64,000 nt of DNA from Parapedobacter lycopersici (GTDB taxonomy: Bacteria > Bacteroidota > Bacteroidia > Sphingobacteriales > Sphingobacteriaceae): assembly GCF_024643285.1 (NCBI RefSeq), contig NZ_JAMSLW010000005.1, positions 230,048-294,047 of the forward strand, written 5' to 3'. The notes under the pieces are model-generated. The model was given only the letters and a program-made list of their open reading frames with translations. It did not search any database and was not told the origin of the DNA. Below, piece after piece: positions 26,425 to 35,318 of this stretch. A program made the translations under genes and the position numbers. Position 1 is the first letter of the stretch; the number at the start of each line of letters is the position of its first letter.

Positions 26425-27165
26425 TTCCGTTTCCACTTCCTGCACCAGCCCTTCGTCCACGAGGACACGTCCACAGTGTTCGCAAACGATGATTTTTTTA
26501 CGCTGGCGGATTTCCAGCTGCATCTGGGGTGGAATCTTGTTGTGGCAACCCGAACAGCTATCGCGGTCAATGGAAACCACGGCAAGCCCATTCTTATAAG
26601 TACCCCTTAACCGCCGGTAAACCCGCAGCAGGCGGTCTTCAATGTCTTTTTCGGCACCATCTCCCTTGCTGATCAGCTCATCTTCTTCCTTCTGCGTTTC
26701 CGAGGTAATGGTATCCAGTTCGCCCCGCTTTATATCGAGGTCTTTTTTTGCGGTTTCCAGTGTTTCCTGGGTATTTTCGTAAACCTCCGTTTTATTCCGG
26801 ATTTCGAACTCAAACTCTTTGATTTTTTTCTCGCTCACCTGAATATCCAACCCCTGGATTTCGATTTCCTTGGTGATTGCGTCATACTCCCGGTTATTTT
26901 TTACCTCATTGAGCTGACTCTCGTATTTCCGGATGGCCGCTTCCGATTCCTTGATCATATTCCGCCGGTTAACGATGGAATCTTCCATTTCATCCAGCTC
27001 GTTGCGGACTTTCTCGATCCGGGTTTCCAGGCCGGCGATCTCATCTTCCAGGTCGCTCACTTCAATCGGTAATTCCCCCCTTACCTGGCGAATCCGGTCT
27101 ATCTTGGTGTGTATGCGCTGCAGCAGCCAAAGGGCTTTCAGCTTTTGTTCTATGGTTTGTTCCAT
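26416..27165 (-). CDS. coiled-coil protein with C4-type zinc ribbon
   Basis: A 249-residue protein: residues 10-180 form a long antiparallel coiled coil, then a zinc ribbon with CSGCHNK and, 25 residues later, CEHCG. This is the DUF164/zf-RING_7 (CT398-like, HP0958-like) family. Helicobacter HP0958 acts on flagellar mRNA and RpoN; elsewhere the role is unclear and nucleic-acid binding is likely. The ATG directly abuts the stop of the Nif3 gene, a conserved pairing in many genomes. Confidence 0.9.
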   Translation of the reverse strand: MEQTIEQKLKALWLLQRIHTKIDRIRQVRGELPIEVSDLEDEIAGLETRIEKVRNELDEMEDSIVNRRNMIKESEAAIRKYESQLNEVKNNREYDAITKEIEIQGLDIQVSEKKIKEFEFEIRNKTEVYENTQETLETAKKDLDIKRGELDTITSETQKEEDELISKGDGAEKDIEDRLLRVYRRLRGTYKNGLAVVSIDRDSCSGCHNKIPPQMQLEIRQRKKIIVCEHCGRVLVDEGLVQEVETELA

Positions 27166-28263
27166 TTAACTGTAATATTTAATGGGGTTCGTGTCTATGC
27201 CCGTCAAACGGACTGCAAAGGTAGGAAATTTTTTTTGAATAATTTCCAACAATAATTGCTGCGTAAACTGTTCGCTTTCAAAATGTCCCACGTCGGCGAT
27301 AACCGTTTTTCCCTCTGCATCAAAAAACTCGTGATACTTGTAATCCGCCGTTACAAAGGCGTCCGCTCCGGCCCGGATCGCCGGCTTTAACAGAAAACCT
27401 CCGGCCCCGCCACATACCGCCACCCGCGCTATCGGTTGGCCGCGGAGCGCGGTATGCCGGATGACCGTTGCTGCCAATTTTTCTTTCAGCAGCCCAAGAA
27501 AATCCATTTCGTCCATTGGCTGCTCCAGCTGGCCAATCAGGCCGCTGCCCACCAAGGGGTGATGGTTTTGCAGCCGGTAGCTGTCGTATGCCACCTCTTC
27601 ATATGGGTGCGTTTCAAAAAGGCTTTTCAAAACCGCCTGCTGGCGGTCCGACGGATAGATTACCTCCACGCGGGTTTCTTCCTCGCGGTGAAGCTCGCCC
27701 TGTTGGCCGACAAACGGTTGGGTTCCCTCGCCGGCACGGAAGGTTCCGTATCCCGCTACATTGAAGCTGCAGGCGTCGTATTTACCAATATCCCCCGCAC
27801 CCGCAGCAAACAATGCTTCACGTACCGCTGTCGCATGATCTACCGGCACAAACACCACCAGCTTATTCAGCAAATCTCCTTTCGGCAGGAGGATCTGTGT
27901 CTGCCGCAGGCCGAGCCGCTCAGCGATTTTCCCGTTTACGCCCCCGGCAACATTATCCAGGTTGGTATGGATGGCATAAATGGCGATATCATGTTTTATT
28001 GCCTTAATAATAACCCGCTCGACGTAATTGCTGCCATTGAACCGTTTCAGTCCACGGAAAACAATCGGGTGATGTGAAATGATCAGGTCGCAGCCAAGTC
28101 GGATAGCCTCATCGACCACTGCTTCCGTGCAATCCAGCGAAACCAGGGCATGGTGCACTTCCCGATCGGGCGAGCCGACCAGCAGCCCGGAATTATCATA
28201 GGACTCCTGGTAGGCCAGCGGGGCCAGGGATTCCAGGTAGGATGTCAGTACGTCTAACCGCAT
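27166..28263 (-). CDS. Nif3-like dinuclear metal centre protein
   Basis: A 365-residue member of the Nif3/YbgI (DUF34) family. It has the metal-binding motifs ISHHPIVFRG and AIHTNLDN near the N-terminus, and GHFESEQF near the C-terminus. The insertion between them (about residues 130-235) is the PII-like middle domain found in longer homologues, with THPYEEVAYD. Members form hexamers; GTP cyclohydrolase-like or cofactor-repair roles have been proposed. It is co-transcribed with the downstream zinc-ribbon gene. Confidence 0.93.
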   Translation of the reverse strand: MRLDVLTSYLESLAPLAYQESYDNSGLLVGSPDREVHHALVSLDCTEAVVDEAIRLGCDLIISHHPIVFRGLKRFNGSNYVERVIIKAIKHDIAIYAIHTNLDNVAGGVNGKIAERLGLRQTQILLPKGDLLNKLVVFVPVDHATAVREALFAAGAGDIGKYDACSFNVAGYGTFRAGEGTQPFVGQQGELHREEETRVEVIYPSDRQQAVLKSLFETHPYEEVAYDSYRLQNHHPLVGSGLIGQLEQPMDEMDFLGLLKEKLAATVIRHTALRGQPIARVAVCGGAGGFLLKPAIRAGADAFVTADYKYHEFFDAEGKTVIADVGHFESEQFTQQLLLEIIQKKFPTFAVRLTGIDTNPIKYYS

Positions 28264-28275
28264 ACGGCAATCGGA

Positions 28276-28737
28276 TTATTGTTCGTTCCTGAATTTTTCG
28301 TGTTCAACCAGCAGGTTCCGGAAGTTATTTAGCTTTACCCAGTACCCAATGAAATAGACGAAGCTCAGCAGGGCAACAGTGACCAGGATAAACGGGGGAA
28401 AAGGAATATTCGACAGCAGGAATAACCAGGCATAAAGCCGGCCCATCGCCCGCCCGGGCTGTTCTTCTTCCGCGATTTTACGATCGTAGAACTCATTGGT
28501 CAGGGAATCGGCCATCTGGGACGCGACGACAAAATTCCAATAAATATTAAAGAGCGGCACCACCAGCAGCCACGCCATCCCCGGTTTCATCAGGCGGTTT
28601 TCAGGCGCAACCAGTAACAGTGTCTTCCGCACGGTATTGGCATAAAACACCCAGATCAGCAGCCGGATCAGCAGCACGGCGATCACCAGCTGGATCATTT
28701 CGCCCGTCAGATTTCCATAGTCCAGATTCATCGCCAC
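28276..28737 (-). CDS. membrane protein of unknown function
   Basis: A 153-residue protein with three or four predicted membrane helices (about 15-33, 52-70 and 100-135). The pattern NRLMKPGMAWLLVVPLFNIYW followed by VVASQMADSLTNEFYDR resembles DUF4328-like proteins of Bacteroidota. I do not recognise a function. It lies 12 bp upstream of the Nif3 gene on the same strand and could be part of that operon. Confidence 0.7.
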   Translation of the reverse strand: MAMNLDYGNLTGEMIQLVIAVLLIRLLIWVFYANTVRKTLLLVAPENRLMKPGMAWLLVVPLFNIYWNFVVASQMADSLTNEFYDRKIAEEEQPGRAMGRLYAWLFLLSNIPFPPFILVTVALLSFVYFIGYWVKLNNFRNLLVEHEKFRNEQ

Positions 28738-28776
28738 TAAAATACGGGGATTCCGCCATAAAACCCAATGTGATGC

Positions 28777-29247
28777 TTATTTGATGGTATCCGGACCGCG
28801 CTGCATGCGGATATGCGGAATCCCGGCGTCCATGTAAGGTTCGCTGGTCTGTGCAAACCCCAGCCTATTGTAAAAGAGATGGAGATGCTGCTGAGCGCTG
28901 ATGGTGATGGCCTGTTGGCCGAATAACCGATACAATTCGCTGATACTCCGCTGCATGAGCTCGTTTCCAAGCCCCCTGTTCCGAAAATCCCGGGCAATGA
29001 CGACCCGCCCGATACTGGCTTCGGCATAAGTAACTCCCGGAGGGATCAGGCGGGTATACGCCACCAGCCGCGCGCCGTGCCACGCCATCAGGTGTGCCGA
29101 TTGCTGGTCCCTGTCATCCAGGTCGCTGTATACACAAGCCTGCTCCAATACGAACACCTCCTGGCGTAACTGAAGGATCTTGTACAACGTTTCCAGCGAA
29201 AGCGCGGGGAAGGGTTTTGTCTCCCAGATTATCGATTGGTTGTCCAT
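28777..29247 (-). CDS. GNAT family N-acetyltransferase, ElaA-like
   Basis: A 156-residue acetyltransferase of the ElaA subgroup. The N-terminal LYKILQLRQEVFVLEQACVY and DLDDRDQQSAHL are typical. The acetyl-CoA loop is RVVIARDFRNRGLGNELMQR (Q/R-x-x-G-x-G/A), and the C-terminal HLHFYNRLGF-type segment is present as HLFYNRLGFAQTSEPYMDAG. The acceptor is unknown. A 142-bp gap separates it from the FAD monooxygenase upstream. Confidence 0.9.
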   Translation of the reverse strand: MDNQSIIWETKPFPALSLETLYKILQLRQEVFVLEQACVYSDLDDRDQQSAHLMAWHGARLVAYTRLIPPGVTYAEASIGRVVIARDFRNRGLGNELMQRSISELYRLFGQQAITISAQQHLHLFYNRLGFAQTSEPYMDAGIPHIRMQRGPDTIK

Positions 29248-29389
29248 GGGCGTTATTCACTACTGGTCGATCACGTCTTCCGGCAGCAGGGCCGGAAAAG
29301 CCGGCATGTTCGGCTGCAGGTTGTGGCCATATTGCATTGGCACACCCGTCATTTTTGTCTTGTTCCGCTTAATTTAGTTATGCACATAA

Positions 29390-31018
29390 TTAAGGATTTT
29401 CTGGCAAATGGCCAAAATATTTCCATCCGATTACCTCTTCCATATAGGTGTCAATAAGGCTCACGTTAAGCATGTCGTTAATATAGCCAATATGCATGTC
29501 GGGTCGGATAAGTACGGTTTTGGTGCCATCCGGCTTTATTTCAAACGCATCAAAAACCGGTTGGTTCCGAGGGGAATAGGGCAGGTAATAAAGGTGCATT
29601 TCCCGGGGGTATTTCTGACGCATCCATTGTCCGACGATGTGCAGGTGATGATGGCTGATGGTACCCAATAATAGCAGCACGAATCCCGGTTTTTCACACC
29701 AACGATGTAAGTCGGTTTGGGTTTTTGTTTTTTCGTCAAACACAGAAAGAAAAGGTAGCCGGTCGCCGGCCTGCACACGGCGGCCCGTGGCATGGTGTAC
29801 GGCAAGCCCCGCTTTCCGGTAATTGATGGCCAGCTGTGCTGCGGTATCAAACAGCTTTTGCAGTAGCCGCGGGTTCCTGCCGATATACCGCATTCCGATC
29901 GTCAGCAGCAGATCCCGTAGCGGGCTCAGCCGGTCACGCAGGCGCATCCCCAGTCCAAAGGCACCATCGGTTGCGCGAATAATGGAACGGGCAACAGGCA
30001 TCCGTTCCCGCTCGTAACTATGCAGTATCCGCGGGGCTGTCCGCCCACTGATCACACCGGCCAGCTTCCATGCCAGGTTCACCGCGTCCTGTATCCCGCT
30101 GTTCATGCCCTGGCCGCCGATGGGAGCGTGGATATGCGCAGCATCACCGATCAGGAAGCAGCGCTGCCGGGCAAATTGCTCAGCCATCCGCCGGTGCACC
30201 GCAAAGCGGCTGATCCAGAGACATTGGCTTACCGGAAGCGCTAAGCCAACCGCCTCATCCACCAGCGGTTTGATGTCTGCATAGTTGATAGCCAATCCGG
30301 ACGGTCGATTCTCCATTTCGGGCAGCATACCGACCAGCCTATAACGACCTTCGCCAGCCAGCGGGAAGATTCCCAGCAGGCTTTTTCGCGGCAAAAAGAA
30401 GTTTATCAGTCGATTCTGAACTCCCGTTATGTGTACGTCGGCCAAAAAAAACTCCCCCGGGTAGCGTTTTCCTTCAAAAGGTATTTTCAGGCAATCCCTC
30501 ACGGTGCTGTTTGCTCCGTCAGCGCCGATCAGCCATTTACACTGCCAGCGTTGAACGACGTCGTTCTGCACCACCTCCACAGTCGCAGAACGGTCGTCCT
30601 GCCGGAGCGACAGCAGCCGGGTTGCCCATGATACGGGACAAGCGTGCGCCGTCAAGCGGTCAACCAGCAATTTTTCTGTTTTTTCCTGGCCGACAAGCAG
30701 CACGAAGGGAAAAGCCGTGTGAGGTTGGTCGATATCGGTAAACTGAATGCGGCCCTTTCTTTTTTTCCGGCCATGCACCTGTATGCCATAAGCCGGAAAC
30801 CCGTCCGCAAGCAGCTGGTCGGCCAGACCCAACTGCCTCAATAGTTCCAGGGTCCGGGCATGAACCGCAATGGCTTTGGAAGTTCGGTCCGGACCTGGTT
30901 TGGCATCGATGATGGTGGGCTGTATGCCGAAACGGAGTAATTGGGCGGCCATCATCAGGCCCGAGGGGCCTGCGCCTACGATAAGGGCATCCGTATGTTT
31001 GGCGATTTCCAACGTCAA
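29390..31018 (-). CDS. FAD-dependent monooxygenase (PheA/TfdB-like)
   Basis: A 542-residue flavoprotein hydroxylase. It has the Rossmann GAGPSG near residue 16, the DG motif WLIGADGANSTVRD and the FAD-ribityl motif LIGDAAHIHAPIGGQGMN. The C-terminal domain is thioredoxin-like and ends near VLIRPDMHIGYI, as in phenol hydroxylases and polyketide aromatic hydroxylases. The substrate cannot be read from sequence; no catabolic or polyketide cluster surrounds it. Its start overlaps the stop of the methylase gene by 4 nt, so translation is coupled. Confidence 0.88.
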   Translation of the reverse strand: MTLEIAKHTDALIVGAGPSGLMMAAQLLRFGIQPTIIDAKPGPDRTSKAIAVHARTLELLRQLGLADQLLADGFPAYGIQVHGRKKRKGRIQFTDIDQPHTAFPFVLLVGQEKTEKLLVDRLTAHACPVSWATRLLSLRQDDRSATVEVVQNDVVQRWQCKWLIGADGANSTVRDCLKIPFEGKRYPGEFFLADVHITGVQNRLINFFLPRKSLLGIFPLAGEGRYRLVGMLPEMENRPSGLAINYADIKPLVDEAVGLALPVSQCLWISRFAVHRRMAEQFARQRCFLIGDAAHIHAPIGGQGMNSGIQDAVNLAWKLAGVISGRTAPRILHSYERERMPVARSIIRATDGAFGLGMRLRDRLSPLRDLLLTIGMRYIGRNPRLLQKLFDTAAQLAINYRKAGLAVHHATGRRVQAGDRLPFLSVFDEKTKTQTDLHRWCEKPGFVLLLLGTISHHHLHIVGQWMRQKYPREMHLYYLPYSPRNQPVFDAFEIKPDGTKTVLIRPDMHIGYINDMLNVSLIDTYMEEVIGWKYFGHLPENP

Positions 31019-31722
31019 TAAATCAAAAAAATTGCCGGTTTTTTATGGAAGTCATACTGCCGCTTCTTCCATTGCTGCAACGGCATACTAATAATCTGTT
31101 CGTCGGGGGCCGTCAGGTTGCAGGCCACGCAAAGACGCGTCTGCGGACTGCCCACCCGCAGGATTTCGGTCAGTAGCTGGTTATTGCGGAAAGGCGTTTC
31201 GATGAAGAGCTGCGTCTGCTTTTCCCGGTGTGCCGCATGCTCCATCGACTTGATTTTTTTGGTCCGCTCACCCTTTTCAATCGGTAAATAGCCATGAAAG
31301 ATAAAGCTTTGTCCATTGAATCCGGAGGCCATCAGTGCCAATAGGATGGAACTTGGCCCCACCAACGGGGCAACCCGGATACCGTTACGGTGGGCTTCTG
31401 CCACGATATCCGCTCCCGGGTCGGCCACGCCTGGGCACCCCGCCTCACTCATCAGTCCCACATCGCGGCCCGCCAATAGCCCCGAAAAAAGCGAAGCGAA
31501 GTCCACATTACTCCGGGCATGTTTGCCGTAGTCATGTATCAATAACTCACTTTGCGGTGTCTCAAGGCCGGCCTGCTTGAGGAACTTGCGCGCTGTTTTC
31601 TCGTTCTCCACAATATACTCGTCAATTGCATTGATTATACGGCCCAGATAGGGTGTATATGAAGCAGCAGCAGCGTCCGCACTCAACGGCACAGGAATAA
31701 GATATAGCGTTCCATAAGGCAT
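31015..31722 (-). CDS. tetrapyrrole-methylase family SAM-dependent methyltransferase (RsmI-like)
   Basis: A 235-residue member of the TP_methylase family, close to the RsmI group that 2'-O-methylates C1402 of 16S rRNA. Visible parts are GTLYLIPVPL, GRDVGLMSEAGCPGVADPGA (SAM site), VAPLVGPSSILLALMASGFNGQ and FIETPFRNNQLL. It is shorter than Escherichia coli RsmI (286) and lacks its C-terminal extension, as do related Bacteroidota proteins, so the target may differ. ATG 31722 is preferred; another lies at 31737. Confidence 0.82.
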   Translation of the reverse strand: MPYGTLYLIPVPLSADAAAASYTPYLGRIINAIDEYIVENEKTARKFLKQAGLETPQSELLIHDYGKHARSNVDFASLFSGLLAGRDVGLMSEAGCPGVADPGADIVAEAHRNGIRVAPLVGPSSILLALMASGFNGQSFIFHGYLPIEKGERTKKIKSMEHAAHREKQTQLFIETPFRNNQLLTEILRVGSPQTRLCVACNLTAPDEQIISMPLQQWKKRQYDFHKKPAIFLIY

Positions 31723-31834
31723 ATGCAAACGTAACAAAAGCGAATGACATACACATTAGTTAAACCTTCATTGCACAGGTATGTTTCTTAAATTCAAACA
31801 CATTTACTAACTTGCTCAAAATTCCGATACCCAT

Positions 31835-32221
31835 ATGGCCACACAAATTACAGCCGGGGTGAAAGTTTCGGTGGAAACAGTGTATCAGCCCGAGTATTCA
31901 AATCCTGAAAACCAGCATTACATGTTTGCTTACAAGATTACCATTGAAAACCTGGGCGACTACAGCGTCCAGCTACTGCGCAGGCATTGGTATATTTTTG
32001 ATTCAAACGGCACACGCCGCGAAGTGGAAGGGGATGGTGTAGTTGGCCTGCAGCCGGTCATTGAGCCGGGAGAACTGCACGAATATGTTTCGGGTTGCAA
32101 CCTCAAGAGTGACATGGGCACAATGGAGGGCGACTACCAAGTGATGCGGGAGATGGACGGCAGCTTATTTGACGTCAAAATCCCGAAATTTATGCTGATT
32201 GCACCGCATCGCTTAAATTAA
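31835..32221 (+). CDS. apaG: ApaG domain protein
   Basis: A 128-residue ApaG protein, a small immunoglobulin-like beta sandwich. Conserved stretches are FAYKITIENLGDYSVQLLRR, HWYIFDSNGTRREVEGDGVV and GLQPVIEPGELHEYVSG, with the usual GTMEGDYQVM near the end. ApaG has been linked to cobalt resistance and magnesium efflux in Salmonella, but its biochemical role is unsettled. It stands alone between the divergent methylase gene and a long spacer. Confidence 0.94.
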   Translation: MATQITAGVKVSVETVYQPEYSNPENQHYMFAYKITIENLGDYSVQLLRRHWYIFDSNGTRREVEGDGVVGLQPVIEPGELHEYVSGCNLKSDMGTMEGDYQVMREMDGSLFDVKIPKFMLIAPHRLN

Positions 32222-32729
32222 ATCGTACGCCCCTGCACCACGGCCGTAGGAACCTGCGATTACCCGTTCCGCCCTGTGATTTTCGCTTCTTTCCCATACA
32301 GGCCACTGGCGTGTTTTCCGGGAGCAAACAACGAATCCGCCGAAAATAAATTCCTCCGCAATCGATACGGAAGTATTGGAAATCCCGCATGTTCCGGTAA
32401 GGTTTCGCCGCGGATACTTGCCCGGACAAGTGGCTGTTTTCCTCGGCATGAGTCCATAGTGAGTCCACGGTAAGTCCACAGTGAGTCCACGTTTCCTCGC
32501 AAATTATTGGACTCACCCCGGTGTCACCCCGGACAGAAAGCGGAGAAAAGCCGAATCAATACAGACCGATTATCCCGGCAGTCCCGGACAACCTTCCCCG
32601 TTACCCGGGGAGCTGATGCCGGGGTCTGCTTTCCTTCGGTTGCCTGGCTGGCGCAATGGCAACCGCTAATTACCTGTTCACAAACTTCATAACAAGATAT
32701 TTCCGTAAATTTGTACAAAATTTTGGCAC
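32222..32729. other. 508-bp spacer with no convincing gene
   Basis: The short open frames here overlap one another on all frames and show no recognised domain. The stretch contains an 11-bp tandem repeat (listed separately) and several short inverted repeats near ACTCACCCCGGTGTCACC. A TAAATTTG -7-type element at 32706-32713 may serve the Rossmann-fold gene that starts at 32730. Confidence 0.6.
32452..32491 (+). repeat. 11-bp tandem repeat, about 3.6 copies
   Basis: Consecutive units are GTCCATAGTGA (32452-32462), GTCCACGGTAA (32463-32473), GTCCACAGTGA (32474-32484) and a partial GTCCACG (32485-32491). The last unit is followed 20 nt later by an inverted TGGACTCA, so the array could also fold back on itself. 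The role is unknown; slippage-prone microrepeat is the simplest reading. Confidence 0.8.
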
Positions 32730-33386
32730 ATGGGCAAATCAGCAGTTGTTTTCGGCGCAACGGGATTAGTTGGCAGACACCTGCTGGGGTGCCTGTTAAA
32801 CGACACAGCCTATTCGCGGATTATCGTTGTCACACGGAAGCCGATCGATATAGAACATGCTAAAATACAGCAGGTTATATCCGATTTTAATTCGATTGAA
32901 TCGGTAAAAGACGAACTAGTTGCAGATTGTTTTTTCTGTTGTCTGGGAACGACGCGCAGGAATACCCCGGATCTGGACCGCTATTATGAAGTGGACCACG
33001 ATTATCCGGTATGGGCGGCCCACACCGCAAAAGCGGCCGGCGCGAAGACATTTGTCCTGGTTTCGGCGGTAGGGGCAAACCCGGGCTCAGCTAATTTTTA
33101 CATTAAGATGAAAGGGGAGGCCGAACGTGACGTCATTGCAGCGGGAGTTGAACGGACGTATATTTTCCGACCGTCATTACTGACCGGGCGCCGCGATACA
33201 CCCCGGGTATTGGAGCGGGTAGCTAGCGCGCTGATGAGTGCGATCAATCCGTTACTCATGGGAAAGCTGAGCCGTTTCCGTAGTATTCCCGCGGCACAGC
33301 TTGCCAATGCAATGGTGGCATCGAGCCACCATACCGCATCAGGGGTTATTATTTATCATTGGAAGGAAATTAAAAGGTGGCAATAA
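32730..33386 (+). CDS. NAD(P)-binding Rossmann-fold protein (HTATIP2-like)
   Basis: A 218-residue atypical short-chain dehydrogenase-like protein. The nucleotide site is FGATGLVGRHLL (8-19). The middle has DCFFCCLGTTRRN and FVLVSAVGANPGSANFYIKMKGEAE, with the Tyr-x3-Lys pair Y-I-K-M-K, and the C-terminal part YIFRPSLLTGRR is family-typical. Relatives include TIP30/CC3 and bacterial YwnB. The substrate is unknown. Its last codons overlap the uup start by 10 nt. Confidence 0.85.
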   Translation: MGKSAVVFGATGLVGRHLLGCLLNDTAYSRIIVVTRKPIDIEHAKIQQVISDFNSIESVKDELVADCFFCCLGTTRRNTPDLDRYYEVDHDYPVWAAHTAKAAGAKTFVLVSAVGANPGSANFYIKMKGEAERDVIAAGVERTYIFRPSLLTGRRDTPRVLERVASALMSAINPLLMGKLSRFRSIPAAQLANAMVASSHHTASGVIIYHWKEIKRWQ

Positions 33387-35242
33387 GTATTTTATCGACG
33401 GAGCAGCTTGGTCATAGCTACAGTGATCGCTGGCTCTTCCGGGGCTTGCATTTCGGACTGCAGCGGGGCGACCGCATTGCGTTGGTGGGAATCAACGGCA
33501 CAGGTAAATCAACCCTACTCCAATTGCTTGCGGGCAGGCTGGAACCCCTGGAGGGAAAGGTGGTTAAGGAAAAGGGAATCCGGATTGGGTTCTTGTCGCA
33601 AGACCCTGATTTTCAAGGAATTAATTCGATATATGATTTCATATACAGTGCCGACAACGAGCAGCAACGGTTAATCCGAAGCTATGAAGAACTGTTGGCG
33701 CAACCCCATCCCGATCAGCATCGGCTGGCAGCGCTGAGTGACCAGCTCAGCGCGGAGGGTGCGTGGGAGTACGAGCACAACATTAAAAGTATTCTGCACC
33801 GGCTGCAGATCAGCGATTTTAGCCAGGAAATTAAAACATTGTCGGGCGGGCAACGGAAACGGCTGGCTTTAGCCAAACTGTTGATTGATGAACCCGATGT
33901 GTATATTTTGGATGAGCCGACCAACCACCTGGATATCGAAACCATTGAATGGCTCGAGAAGTGGCTTACCACCGGGCAGAAGACCGTGTTGCTGGTTACT
34001 CACGACCGTTACTTTCTGGATCAGGTCTGCACCGCAATCCGGGAGCTTGACCAGGGCCAGCTATACAACTATGCGGGCAACTATCGCTATTACCTGGAAA
34101 AAAAGGCGGAGCGGGACGCTGCCGAGGAAACGCTTCAGGAACGAAACCGGAATCTCCTGCGCCGTGAACTGGAGTGGATGCGACGTCAGCCACAGGCAAG
34201 GGGGACCAAATCAAAGGCGCGTATCGACGCATTCCATACGCTGGATGAGCAGACTCGCTCGTCGAAACAAACCGGTACGGTACAACTGCAGGTAAAAGTA
34301 AGCCGTCAGGGCGGAAAAATCCTGGAACTGGAAAAGGTTTCCAAACATTTCGGTGGTCGGGAATTAATCACCGGCTTTTCCTATGTATTTAAAAAAGGAG
34401 ACCGAATAGGGCTGGCGGGAAAAAACGGTTCGGGTAAATCGACTTTACTCAACCTCATCACCGGCGAGCTGTTGCCGGATGATGGCCATATAACACCCGG
34501 AGAAACCACGGTGTTTGGTTATTATCAGCAAAGTGGCCTGGCCTTTGGTGAAAGCGAGCGGGTTATCGATGTCGTCACTCAGGTAGCCGACTACATTACG
34601 ATGGCCGACGGGTCAACCCTTACAGCCTCCCAACTGCTTACCCAGTTCCTCTTTCCACCAAAGAAGCAGTTTGGCCTGGTTGGCCAACTCAGCGGCGGTG
34701 AGCGAAAGCGGCTTCAGTTGATGCGGGTATTGATGCAGAACCCGAATTTTCTAATACTGGATGAACCGACCAATGACCTCGATATTGATACACTCAACGT
34801 ACTGGAAGTTTTCCTGCTGAATTATCCCGGGGTATTGGTGTTGGTATCACACGACCGATACTTATTGGATAAATTAACCGAGCAACTTTTTATCCTGGCA
34901 GATAACGGACAGGTCCGGGTATATAACGGCAATTACGCCGACTATAAGCAGGAACAGGAAGCCCTATTGAAAGAAAAAAAGGAGAGCGAAAGTGTGCGGG
35001 TCGAGCAGAAGCCGGCCCAAGTTGAATCGAAAAAGAAATTAACGTACAAGGAGCGGCAGGAGTTCGAACAGTTGGACCAGTTGATCCCGTCGTTGGAAAA
35101 GGAACTCGGACAACAGACACACGCCTTGAGCCAGACGGCCGATCACTTGGCTATCGCAGCACTGGCAGAAGACATCGCCCGGCTCAACAAGGACATTGAA
35201 GAAAAAACGACTCGGTGGCTGACTCTGAGTGAATACATATAG
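33377..35242 (+). CDS. uup: ABC-F ATPase, Uup-like
   Basis: A 621-residue protein with two ABC ATPase domains and no membrane part. Walker A sites are GINGTGKST and GKNGSGKST; signatures are LSGGQRKRL and LSGGERKRL; Walker B parts are VYILDEPTNHLD and FLILDEPTNDLD. A C-terminal coiled coil (about 545-621) distinguishes the Uup type, which binds branched DNA and ribosomes. The start is GTG at 33377, inside the previous gene, so the two are probably translationally coupled. Confidence 0.93.
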   Translation: MAISILSTEQLGHSYSDRWLFRGLHFGLQRGDRIALVGINGTGKSTLLQLLAGRLEPLEGKVVKEKGIRIGFLSQDPDFQGINSIYDFIYSADNEQQRLIRSYEELLAQPHPDQHRLAALSDQLSAEGAWEYEHNIKSILHRLQISDFSQEIKTLSGGQRKRLALAKLLIDEPDVYILDEPTNHLDIETIEWLEKWLTTGQKTVLLVTHDRYFLDQVCTAIRELDQGQLYNYAGNYRYYLEKKAERDAAEETLQERNRNLLRRELEWMRRQPQARGTKSKARIDAFHTLDEQTRSSKQTGTVQLQVKVSRQGGKILELEKVSKHFGGRELITGFSYVFKKGDRIGLAGKNGSGKSTLLNLITGELLPDDGHITPGETTVFGYYQQSGLAFGESERVIDVVTQVADYITMADGSTLTASQLLTQFLFPPKKQFGLVGQLSGGERKRLQLMRVLMQNPNFLILDEPTNDLDIDTLNVLEVFLLNYPGVLVLVSHDRYLLDKLTEQLFILADNGQVRVYNGNYADYKQEQEALLKEKKESESVRVEQKPAQVESKKKLTYKERQEFEQLDQLIPSLEKELGQQTHALSQTADHLAIAALAEDIARLNKDIEEKTTRWLTLSEYI

Positions 35243-35245
35243 CCG

Positions 35246-35273
35246 CTTCCATGTTCCACGTGGAACATGGAAG
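35246..35273. promoter_or_regulatory. parS-type palindrome 1 (ParB site)
   Basis: The core TGTTCCACGTGGAACA (35252-35267) is a perfect palindrome matching the bacterial parS consensus TGTTNCACGTGNAACA. The symmetry extends to 28 bp (35246-35273). It sits 4 bp past the uup stop. No T-run follows, so a terminator is less likely. Binding by ParB is known for such sites in many phyla and inferred here. Confidence 0.8.
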
Positions 35274-35293
35274 TGATTGGTTTAATTTAGTTG

Positions 35294-35309
35294 TGTTCCA
35301 CGTGGAACA
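35294..35309. promoter_or_regulatory. parS-type palindrome 2 (ParB site)
   Basis: A second exact copy of TGTTCCACGTGGAACA, its centre 42 bp (about four helical turns) from the first, and 10 bp before the mnmG ATG. The pair lies about 5.8 kb from the candidate origin between nadB and nadA. A scan by eye found no other full copy in the window. Confidence 0.8.
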
Positions 35310-35318
35310 TCCATATTT

